DNA of 8,511 bases, taken from the NCBI GenBank assembly GCA_947372155.1, contig CANBSM010000178.1, positions 1 through 8,511 of the forward strand. Direction: 5' to 3'. A program made the translations under genes and the position numbers. A model generated the notes under the pieces. That model had not been told where the DNA came from, did no database searches, and was given only the letters and a program-made list of their open reading frames with translations. How positions within the stretch are numbered: position 1 is the stretch's first letter; the number at the start of each line of letters is the position of its first letter. Below, piece after piece: positions 1-6,550 of the stretch. The DNA comes from Burkholderiaceae bacterium. Lineage in GTDB: Bacteria; Pseudomonadota; Gammaproteobacteria; Burkholderiales; Burkholderiaceae.

Positions 1-113
1 AAAACCAAACAGTCGGAAGTATGGCCAAGAAGGGATTTGAGGCTAGATTTCTGGAGTTTTGGACTCTGAAGGTCAGCTAGTGGGAAAATCTTGGTACTAA
101 ATTGAATTGTCAT
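1..113 (-). CDS. pepA: Leucyl aminopeptidase PepA, N-terminal fragment (cut by window edge)
   Basis: Reading the minus strand from the ATG at 113 gives 37 codons open to the window edge. The protein begins MTIQFSTKIF and contains DCLV at residues 34-37. This is the start of the N-terminal domain of M17 leucyl aminopeptidases, where a short beta strand is followed by a (T/S)DCLVVGV-like strand. The enzyme is a cytoplasmic, metal-dependent hexameric exopeptidase that releases N-terminal leucine and other residues; its catalytic domain lies outside the window. Divergent pepA/lptF placement is common in proteobacteria and supports the call. No clear Shine-Dalgarno sequence precedes the ATG. A GATAAT hexamer at 177-182 (minus sense) could be its -10 box, but I see no good -35 partner. 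The identification rests on a short stretch plus context. Confidence 0.8.
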   Translation of the reverse strand, partial: MTIQFSTKIFPLADLQSPKLQKSSLKSLLGHTSDCLV

Positions 114-271
114 GATCTATTACGGTATTTTGGTCGATTCAAAGGGGAGGTAATTGCTAATTTGGGACGTTTATCCATTATCCTCCGACATGAGATTAAC
201 TTCCTTCATCACTAGCAATATAAGCCATTTGTACCCACCAATAAGCCCATCAATCCAGACCCCTATTTTTC
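114..271. other. Divergent pepA/lptF intergenic region
   Basis: This 158-base stretch separates two divergently transcribed genes and should hold both promoters. The lptF promoter candidate is listed separately. No open reading frame, rho-independent terminator or convincing riboswitch-like structure was seen. Confidence 0.6.
196..224 (+). promoter_or_regulatory. Candidate sigma-70 promoter for lptFG
   Basis: TTAACT (196-201, 4 of 6 to the -35 consensus) is separated by 17 bases from TATAAG (219-224, 5 of 6 to the -10 consensus). Transcription would start near 231, leaving a leader of about 40 bases before the lptF ATG. This is a match by eye, not a scored or mapped promoter. Confidence 0.45.
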
Positions 272-1387
272 ATGATTTTTAAACAGGCTCTTCGTCGCGA
301 ACTCAGTTTTACAACTGGCGGGGTCTTTTTGGTCTTGGTGACCATTATGGTGACTACACTGGTAATCCGAATTTTGGGTTATGCAGCTAATGGTGCTGTC
401 AATCCAGAAGATGCGCTGGTTTTGATAGCTCTAGCCACCCTGGGCTATCTTGCGGTTCTCTTAACCGTTTCCCTATTTGTTGCCACCCTGATTGTTCTGG
501 TGCGCTGGTACAAAGATTCAGAAATGATCGTTTGGTTTGCAAGCGGATTAAGCGTCACCAATCTCATTCGCCCCATCATGCAATTTGCTACGCCCCTCAT
601 CATTGTCATTGCTTTGTTGGCACTTTTTGTTTGGCCATGGGCTAATCGTGAGTCGACCTTAATTAGTCAACGCTTTCAACAGCGTGATGATGTCTCTATG
701 GTGAGCGCTGGACAATTTAAAGAATCCGCCAAAGCAGAGCGGGTCTTTTTTATCGAAGAGCTTGATGTCGATAAAAGTGAAGTCAAAAATATCTTTGTTG
801 CAGATACCAAGAATGGTCGCCTTAGCATTGCAGTGTCCTCAACTGGTTTTATTCAAAACTCTGAAGGCGGTGAAAAATCGATTGTTCTTCATAATGGCAG
901 ACGCTATGAGGGGCAACCCACCCACCCTGATTTTAGGATCTTGGAGTTTAATGAATACAGTACCAAGATTCGCAGCAAGGAGACATTAGCCCCAGCACCG
1001 CGTGATCGTGAGAAGACGATTACTGAACTTTTAAATGACCCCAACCCTGCGGCCACCAACCCTAATCGCGCTGAATTACTTTGGCGCATTGGCTTGCCAC
1101 TCATGGCGCTAGGCTTGGTGCTGATTGCAATACCGCTCGCTTACGTCAATCCGCGTCTTGGTAACTACACGGCCATGTTCTATGCGGTATTAATTTATTT
1201 GATCTACAGTAACTTACTCAATCTCACGCAGAATTTTGTTTCACAAGGTAAGGTCAGCGTGTTTATTGCTATTTGGCCAATTCACTTGATCGCCCTATTG
1301 ATTGCCTTCGTTTTAATCCGTAATCGTATTAATCCTTCTTTGAAATGGTGGCGCCGTCAATTGCCCGCCTCCATGGCCGCTAAATGA
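272..1387 (+). CDS. lptF: LPS export ABC transporter permease LptF
   Basis: LptF is one of the two inner-membrane subunits of LptB2FG. That complex uses ATP hydrolysis by LptB to pull lipopolysaccharide out of the inner membrane and feed it to the LptC-LptA bridge. The 371-residue product has the family layout. Three N-terminal membrane segments lie at about 14-37, 47-77 and 100-125. A periplasmic beta-jellyroll covers about 130-255, and three C-terminal membrane segments lie at about 270-293, 298-318 and 328-350. The cytoplasmic coupling helix that contacts LptB is visible as EMIVWFASGLS (84-94), with the expected Glu at 84. The N-terminus MIFKQALRRE is the usual family start, so ATG 272 is chosen although no clear Shine-Dalgarno sequence precedes it. 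The last four bases (ATGA) overlap the lptG start, implying coupled translation. Length is normal and nothing is missing. Confidence 0.95.
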   Translation: MIFKQALRRELSFTTGGVFLVLVTIMVTTLVIRILGYAANGAVNPEDALVLIALATLGYLAVLLTVSLFVATLIVLVRWYKDSEMIVWFASGLSVTNLIRPIMQFATPLIIVIALLALFVWPWANRESTLISQRFQQRDDVSMVSAGQFKESAKAERVFFIEELDVDKSEVKNIFVADTKNGRLSIAVSSTGFIQNSEGGEKSIVLHNGRRYEGQPTHPDFRILEFNEYSTKIRSKETLAPAPRDREKTITELLNDPNPAATNPNRAELLWRIGLPLMALGLVLIAIPLAYVNPRLGNYTAMFYAVLIYLIYSNLLNLTQNFVSQGKVSVFIAIWPIHLIALLIAFVLIRNRINPSLKWWRRQLPASMAAK

Positions 1388-2538
1388 AACTACTCTTCCC
1401 TTTCATTTACGAACGCTACCTAGCCAAGCAGATTTATGCTGCGTTTGGTTTTATCTTGTTTGCTTTGGTTGCCTTGTTTTTATTTTTTGATATCTTAAGC
1501 GAGCTAGGGTCCGTTCAAGGTGCCTACACACTTCCTCTGGCGCTGCTACACGTTCTCCTAAAGGCACCAAGTCGAATTTCAGAAATCATTCCTATCGCAG
1601 GCTTAATTGGCAGTATTTACGTATTCGCCATGCTGGCAAGCCAGTCTGAGTTCACTATTTTGCGTATTGCGGGTCTAGATGTAAGGCGCGGCCTGATTAC
1701 CCTTACCAAGATTTCAATCCCATTGATTGCACTCACACTCATCATGAGTGAGTGGATTGGCCCATATGCTGAATCCAAATCCGATCAAATTCGCATGAAA
1801 GCCATGGGCGCCTCTTACTCGTCGCAATTTAGGACTGGTGTCTGGGTAAAAGACCGCTTACGCGATGAAGATGGCAGTGGGCCAGTACGGCCTGGAGTGC
1901 GCTACGTCAACGTTGGCAAGGTTGATAAAGACAATGAAATCCGCGATATTCACATGTATGAGTTTGATGATACTTATCACCTCCTATCAATTCGCAACGC
2001 AGTCTCCGGCCAATTTGATGAGACTGGAATATGGGTTTTAAATGATGTCACTGAAACCCGTTTCAAAGAAACCAAGCAATCCGATCCGTTGAATCCTGTT
2101 TTTTCTGCGCAGACCTTTACTCATCCGATTGTGACCCTGGAATCTGAAGTGACACCACAGATCTTGAGCGTCCTGCTCATTAGCCCAGAAAAAATGTCGA
2201 TCATGAGCTTGGGTCGCTTTATCTCCCATTTAAGAGATAACAAGCAAGATGCCCAACGGCATTCCATTGCCTTCTGGAAAAAAGTGATTTATCCATTTAC
2301 GATTTTTGTGATGCTCACTCTAGCGCTCCCCTTCGCCTACCTAAAGGTACGAGCTGGTAGCGTTGGTATCAAAGTGTTCGGCGGAATCATGCTGGGAATG
2401 AGTTTTCAGCTATTTAACTCATTGTTCTCAAATGTTGGCCTACTAGGGTCTTGGCCTGCGCTTCTAACCGCTCTGACCCCGCCATTGCTGTACTTCCTGT
2501 TAGCGCTGGCTGGATTACGCTGGGTTTCTAAAGCTTAA
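1384..2538 (+). CDS. lptG: LPS export ABC transporter permease LptG
   Basis: LptG is the partner permease of LptF in LptB2FG. In known structures the two form the V-shaped cavity that holds LPS, and the LptG jellyroll helps regulate passage to LptC. The 384-residue product has membrane segments at about 15-38, 62-86 and 106-126, a periplasmic domain at about 130-270, and membrane segments at about 300-320, 327-350 and 357-379. The coupling helix is SEFTILRIAG (88-97), with Glu89 in the conserved position. PEKMSIMSL (268-276) and the AFWKKVIYPF block (296-305) are typical of the family. The start overlaps the lptF stop by four bases with no separate ribosome binding site, so translation is probably coupled. 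lptB, lptA and lptC are not in the window; they normally sit elsewhere. No rho-independent terminator was seen after the stop. Confidence 0.95.
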   Translation: MKLLFPFIYERYLAKQIYAAFGFILFALVALFLFFDILSELGSVQGAYTLPLALLHVLLKAPSRISEIIPIAGLIGSIYVFAMLASQSEFTILRIAGLDVRRGLITLTKISIPLIALTLIMSEWIGPYAESKSDQIRMKAMGASYSSQFRTGVWVKDRLRDEDGSGPVRPGVRYVNVGKVDKDNEIRDIHMYEFDDTYHLLSIRNAVSGQFDETGIWVLNDVTETRFKETKQSDPLNPVFSAQTFTHPIVTLESEVTPQILSVLLISPEKMSIMSLGRFISHLRDNKQDAQRHSIAFWKKVIYPFTIFVMLTLALPFAYLKVRAGSVGIKVFGGIMLGMSFQLFNSLFSNVGLLGSWPALLTALTPPLLYFLLALAGLRWVSKA

Positions 2539-2567
2539 TACCCAAAAATCATTTAGAATTTCATTCC

Positions 2568-2585
2568 TATATCACTGCTGATATA
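2568..2585. promoter_or_regulatory. Short dyad upstream of cysB-like gene (possible operator)
   Basis: TATATC (2568-2573) and GATATA (2580-2585) form a perfect 6-bp inverted repeat around the 6-base spacer ACTGCT. The site lies 15 bases before the start codon of the LysR-type regulator. LysR proteins, including enterobacterial CysB, often repress their own genes from such sites. The arms are AT-rich and short, so chance occurrence is possible. They also provide TATATC or TATATA as weak -10 candidates, but no good -35 partner is visible. Confidence 0.35.
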
Positions 2586-2590
2586 TAGAC

Positions 2591-2594
2591 AGGA
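2591..2594 (+). promoter_or_regulatory. Ribosome binding site for cysB-like gene
   Basis: AGGA sits six bases before the ATG at 2601. This is one of the few clear Shine-Dalgarno sequences in the window and supports ATG 2601 as the start. It also suggests that this gene is translated independently of lptG. Confidence 0.6.
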
Positions 2595-2600
2595 ATTCTT

Positions 2601-3542
2601 ATGAATCTTCACCAATTCCGCTTTGTGCGCGAGGCTGTTAGGCAAAACTTCAACTTGACGACTGCCGCCAAGGCACTCTTTACCTCTCAACCAGGGGTAT
2701 CTAAGGCAATCATTGAATTAGAAGATGAATTGGGTGTGGAGATCTTTCGTCGGCATGGCAAACGCATTCGCTCCCTAACGGAGCCAGGCAAACGTATTTT
2801 GAGCTCAGTAGAGCGCATCCTGGATGAAGTAGAAACTCTCAAAAGAGTAGGCAAAGATTTTGCTAGCCAAGATCAAGGCAGCTTTGTAATTGCCACTACA
2901 CATACTCAGGCACGCTATGCCTTACCCAAAGTTCTGACGGAATTTACCAAGCGCTTTCCAAAAGTGAAGGTCAGCATTCAACAAGGTAGTCCAGGCCAAA
3001 TTGCTGAATTGCTCACGCATGATCGCGCAGATATTGCCATTGCTACAGAAGGCATTGCAAATACCCCCGGTGTACTCGCTTTACCGGGCTACCAGTGGCA
3101 ACACGTCTTAATGGTTCCACTTAGCCACCCTCTACTAAATCAAGCAACCCTTACCCTTGAGGAGATTGCCAAGTACCCCATCATTACCTACGACAAGGCA
3201 TTCGCAGGTCGTAGCAAAATTGATGCCGCCTTTGCACAAAGAAATATCACCCCAGATATTATTTTGGAGGCGATTGACGCCGACGTGATTAAAACTTACG
3301 TAGAGACAGGCATGGGCATTGGTATTGTTGCTGGCCATGCTTATGACCCTGATCGCGATCGTAATTTGAAAGTCATCCCGGCGGGACACTTGTTTGGAAA
3401 CAACGTAACCCATCTTGGTGTAAAGCAAGGCGCTTATCTTCGCTCATTCGTCTACACCTTTATCGAATTATTCTCACCAACGCTGACAAAGAAAATTGTT
3501 GAGCAAGCAATGTCGAGTGAGTCCGATACCTACGAAATTTAA
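2601..3542 (+). CDS. cysB: CysB-family LysR-type transcriptional regulator
   Basis: This is a 313-residue LysR-type regulator of the CysB/Cbl group. In enterobacteria, CysB activates sulfate/thiosulfate uptake and cysteine synthesis genes with N-acetylserine as inducer; related proteins control sulfonate use. The winged helix-turn-helix occupies about residues 1-60, with the recognition region around LTTAAKALFTSQPGVSKAII (19-38). A linker helix covers about 60-90 and the two-lobed effector domain follows. TTHTQARY (99-106) matches the CysB effector loop, including Thr100, Thr102 and Gln103 at the numbering of the enterobacterial protein. VETGMGIGIVAG (about 234-245) is also characteristic. 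It is slightly shorter than the 324-residue E. coli CysB. It follows lptG by 62 bases on the same strand and has its own ribosome binding site. Membership of the CysB group is firm; which sulfur genes it controls here is not visible. Confidence 0.9.
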   Translation: MNLHQFRFVREAVRQNFNLTTAAKALFTSQPGVSKAIIELEDELGVEIFRRHGKRIRSLTEPGKRILSSVERILDEVETLKRVGKDFASQDQGSFVIATTHTQARYALPKVLTEFTKRFPKVKVSIQQGSPGQIAELLTHDRADIAIATEGIANTPGVLALPGYQWQHVLMVPLSHPLLNQATLTLEEIAKYPIITYDKAFAGRSKIDAAFAQRNITPDIILEAIDADVIKTYVETGMGIGIVAGHAYDPDRDRNLKVIPAGHLFGNNVTHLGVKQGAYLRSFVYTFIELFSPTLTKKIVEQAMSSESDTYEI

Positions 3543-3564
3543 GTAGCGATACCAATTAAATACT

Positions 3565-4971
3565 ATGATCGATTCAAGCACACTAGCTAAAGCGATAGCC
3601 CTTCATCAACAAGGTGAGCTACAAAAAGCCAATGCGCTGTATTCATCCATCCTCAGTCAAGATCCAAATCATCTTCAGACTCTATGCCTGAGTGGCACGA
3701 TTGCCCAAGCAGAAGGTGACTTTAGCCGAGCAGCCCAACTCTTTAGTCAAGCACATCACCTCAACCCCGCTCACGCAGTGATTTGCCTGCAATTGGGAAT
3801 TTGTTACTCCAATTTGGGTGAGCTCGAGATTGCCAACAAGCTATATAAGCAAGCATCTTCTATTGATCCTAATCAAATTGAGCCTATTGTTAATTTGGCA
3901 AATAATTTAACTAAGCAAAATCAATTCCAAGAGGCCTATGCCTTGTACAAAAAGGCTTTGCTACTCAACCCCCTTTCTGCATTAGTGCACTACAACATCG
4001 GCTCTTTATTCCTCAAGTCAATGAAACCACAAGAAGCATTAAGCTGGTTTTGGCAATCCCTAGAGTTAGAAGAAAATAATGCCAGCGCTTGGAATAGCCT
4101 AGGTGTAGCGCTAACAGATACGGGCGCCATTGAAGAAGCGTTGCATGCCTATCAGCGCGCTATTGCCTGCGACCCGGCATTTGAAGAACCCCTATTCAAT
4201 GTCCATACTGTTCTGCTTGACCTTGGTAAGAATGAAGCCGCAATTGAAGCTCTCAAAAAGGTATGTGATTTAGATCCAGAGAACCCGGCTTACTCATTTT
4301 TCCTAGGAATGCTAGAGGAATATTTAGACAAAGATAGTAAACAGTCCCCTCGCTTAAATGCGCTCTCTAATATCCAACAGATTCAACCAGAGCTGGAGTC
4401 TTGGGCATACGTCAAGACCTTACATCGGTCAGCCCTTCTACTTGGTACCAATACCAAAACTATTGAACAAGCGCTTGCACAAGCAAAGCTTGAAGGCTTA
4501 GTTTTAGAGTTTGGGGTTTATAACGGTAAATCGCTTCGGAACATTGCATCTATCGTAAACACCGAAGTTCATGGCTTTGATAGCTTTGAAGGCATTCCAG
4601 AAAACTGGAATGATGAGCCTAGTGGCAGCTACAGTGCCAACGGTGAACTACCAGTTGTGCCAAGTAATGTCACCCTACACCAGGGGTGGTTTGAGGACAC
4701 TCTTCCGAAATTCATAAAAGAAAATAGCGGCCCGATTCGGTTCATGAATATCGACTGTGACCTCTACAGCTCGACAAAGACCATTTTTGATTTGCTTGGC
4801 CTACAAGTTGTCCCAGGTACCGTCATCGTGTTTGATGAGTTTATTGGCTACAAATCTTGGAAGGATGATGAATTCAAAGCCTTCCAAGAAGCAGTCGATC
4901 AATATCAATGGCGCTACGAGATTCTGAGTTTCAGCTTTGCAACCAAGCAAGTGGCGCTCAAAATTCTATAA
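3565..4971 (+). CDS. TPR-repeat protein fused to a TylF-like SAM-dependent methyltransferase
   Basis: The 468-residue product has two parts. Residues about 2-240 form seven tetratricopeptide repeats in exact 34-residue register: the inter-repeat turns begin at Asp33, Asn67, Asp101, Asn135, Glu169, Asp203 and Asp237. Residues about 300-468 form a class I methyltransferase resembling the TylF/MycF/NovP O-methyltransferases. EFGVYNGKS (315-323) is the SAM-binding loop and GFDSFEGIPE (337-346) is motif II. NIDCDLYSSTK (395-405) and FDEF (423-426) supply likely metal and catalytic acids (Asp397, Asp399, Asp424, Glu425). No signal peptide or membrane segment is seen, so it is probably cytoplasmic. 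TPRs usually bind proteins; the methyl acceptor is unknown, and a sugar of a surface glycan is a guess from the TylF group. It starts 22 bases after the cysB-like stop without a clear Shine-Dalgarno sequence, so co-transcription is plausible. It ends 10 bases before a convergent gene. Confidence 0.8.
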   Translation: MIDSSTLAKAIALHQQGELQKANALYSSILSQDPNHLQTLCLSGTIAQAEGDFSRAAQLFSQAHHLNPAHAVICLQLGICYSNLGELEIANKLYKQASSIDPNQIEPIVNLANNLTKQNQFQEAYALYKKALLLNPLSALVHYNIGSLFLKSMKPQEALSWFWQSLELEENNASAWNSLGVALTDTGAIEEALHAYQRAIACDPAFEEPLFNVHTVLLDLGKNEAAIEALKKVCDLDPENPAYSFFLGMLEEYLDKDSKQSPRLNALSNIQQIQPELESWAYVKTLHRSALLLGTNTKTIEQALAQAKLEGLVLEFGVYNGKSLRNIASIVNTEVHGFDSFEGIPENWNDEPSGSYSANGELPVVPSNVTLHQGWFEDTLPKFIKENSGPIRFMNIDCDLYSSTKTIFDLLGLQVVPGTVIVFDEFIGYKSWKDDEFKAFQEAVDQYQWRYEILSFSFATKQVALKIL

Positions 4972-4981
4972 ATCAAAGGTA

Positions 4982-6550
4982 TTACTTGTACCAGGCCTGT
5001 GGAATGAAGTCATACATATAAATTCCAGGGGAGCAGCTAGCTCCAGAGCAATTTTTTCCGCCTTGGGTGTCCATGAATCCACCAGCCCCAAAGACAAAGT
5101 TTTTAAAGTCGGTTAAATGAGCCCCCCACGTACCAAATCCATTCTCATCCCCACAAGAAGCATATTTATTGGATTGGGATGCAAGACATGAACATAATTG
5201 AGTATTTCCGCTGTCTATACAAAGGCTATTGCTCGAGGTAACTATTCCGGTATTTTTATCTTTACTGTAATACGCGCCCACTGGACCAGCATATTGGGTT
5301 GATAACAAGTACACCACTGTCCCATAAAGTCCATTTACATTTTGATAAATTGGTCCTAACGCCGAGGTCCTAGGTGTTGGCTTTGGACTCAAATTAAATT
5401 TGATGTAATTAAGCGACTGCAATAAACGAATATCGGGAGTTGCCATGAGATCAATATTATTTTTATATGCATCATTACATCCATTTACCGCCAAATCGGC
5501 TGGACTCATGCTGATAGCGCACTGATAACTATTCGCCCCAACAGCAGGTATTGTCTGTGATGGGTCTTTGTACTGATACCCAGGGAAAAACGGCAGAGAT
5601 CCAATGCCTATTTCATATGCGCAAGAAGCTGCAGAGCATACTGAGATTGGGTTGGGAGGAAGGACTTTATATAAACTTGAATCTGCCAAAGTATCAAAGT
5701 ATGGGCCTTTATTTGAGATCAGGTCGTAAACCTCTATCAAATTTAAATCAACAATATCGGCCGACCCCTTAGCAATACCTCCCGCACTAATCCAGCCTAA
5801 ATTGAGTCCAATGCCATTAGTCTTATCTCCATGCGCGTATGGATAAGTCCATCCAGTTGGGCTAAGATCTTTTGGATGCATGGCAGCCAAATAATTGGAC
5901 TGATTGTCATAAGCAACACCTGTAATAGTTGGTTTACTAGCCCCAATCAAACGATTGACCATACTTACCCAACAGATTGAATGAAGCATCGCTTTTTTAG
6001 ATAGATCAGCCTCAGTCTTACTAGCATTACAGCTAGGGATATCAGTGGGGCCTTGCGAAGGAACTTGCCACGTTTCCCACTGACTGCTAATTTCAACATC
6101 AGGATATGCATACACCTCAATCGGTGTTGTCGCATTAGCGTTGTAATCTGAGAGCTCTTTTAAAAAACCAATTACTTGACCATTATTGGTATCTTTTATA
6201 TTGAACGAGTCGCCAATACGAAAAACCGAATTAATCAAATTGCTTGTTGTACCCGGGTTTTCAATTGCTAAGAGTATTCTTGAAATCGGAACCTTAGCTT
6301 GTCGTTCCGGTTGAGTCAGATCTTTATACAGTTGCGTATATATTGGCGTTCCGCCAGACAATACATAGGGAGGGCCAACGACTACTGTAAATGCATTCAC
6401 ATTTTCGCCTAAAGACACCAAACCCAATGGCTTATCGCTTGTAGCTGGAGATGTCGAGGATGTAACAGAGTCAGAACTGCCATTACTACATGCGGCACAT
6501 AAAAGTACTAGCGCGAGAGATGGCAATTTAAGGCGTATTTTTTTAAACAT
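4982..6550 (-). CDS. Secreted lipoprotein of unknown function, possible TIM-barrel glycosidase-like, D-N-Q variant
   Basis: I do not recognise a named family. The 522-residue product begins with a lipoprotein-type signal: basic MFKKIRLK, a hydrophobic core, then LLCAAC with Cys21 as the likely lipidated residue. The -3 residue is Cys18 rather than the usual Leu. Ser22 after the lipidated Cys suggests outer-membrane sorting, and a Ser/Thr-rich tether follows (22-38). The mature part contains twelve further cysteines, consistent with disulfides in the periplasm or outside the cell. Hydrophobic strand-like segments recur at about 89-100, 144-155, 208-218, 246-258, 268-277, 412-418 and 509-517. 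This pattern could be a (beta/alpha)8 barrel. GVAYDNQS (211-218) parallels GVAFDNEP in the neighbouring lipoprotein, with Gln217 in place of Glu. Its ATG shares one base with the upstream stop (TAATG), implying translational coupling. The function is unknown; the barrel is inference. Confidence 0.75.
   Translation of the reverse strand: MFKKIRLKLPSLALVLLCAACSNGSSDSVTSSTSPATSDKPLGLVSLGENVNAFTVVVGPPYVLSGGTPIYTQLYKDLTQPERQAKVPISRILLAIENPGTTSNLINSVFRIGDSFNIKDTNNGQVIGFLKELSDYNANATTPIEVYAYPDVEISSQWETWQVPSQGPTDIPSCNASKTEADLSKKAMLHSICWVSMVNRLIGASKPTITGVAYDNQSNYLAAMHPKDLSPTGWTYPYAHGDKTNGIGLNLGWISAGGIAKGSADIVDLNLIEVYDLISNKGPYFDTLADSSLYKVLPPNPISVCSAASCAYEIGIGSLPFFPGYQYKDPSQTIPAVGANSYQCAISMSPADLAVNGCNDAYKNNIDLMATPDIRLLQSLNYIKFNLSPKPTPRTSALGPIYQNVNGLYGTVVYLLSTQYAGPVGAYYSKDKNTGIVTSSNSLCIDSGNTQLCSCLASQSNKYASCGDENGFGTWGAHLTDFKNFVFGAGGFMDTQGGKNCSGASCSPGIYMYDFIPQAWYK

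Noticed and set aside
904..1104. Minus-strand open frame inside lptF
   Set aside because: It lies wholly within the well-supported lptF, has no ribosome binding site and shows no recognisable features; it is a shadow frame.
3135..3428. 97-residue minus-strand open frame inside the cysB-like gene
   Set aside because: It overlaps conserved effector-domain codons of the regulator and shows no domain, signal or start signal of its own.
4960..5000. Shared terminator between the convergent TPR-methyltransferase and lipoprotein genes
   Set aside because: Only ten bases separate the two stop codons. The CAGGCCTG palindrome nearby is short, inside the coding region and lacks a T-run.
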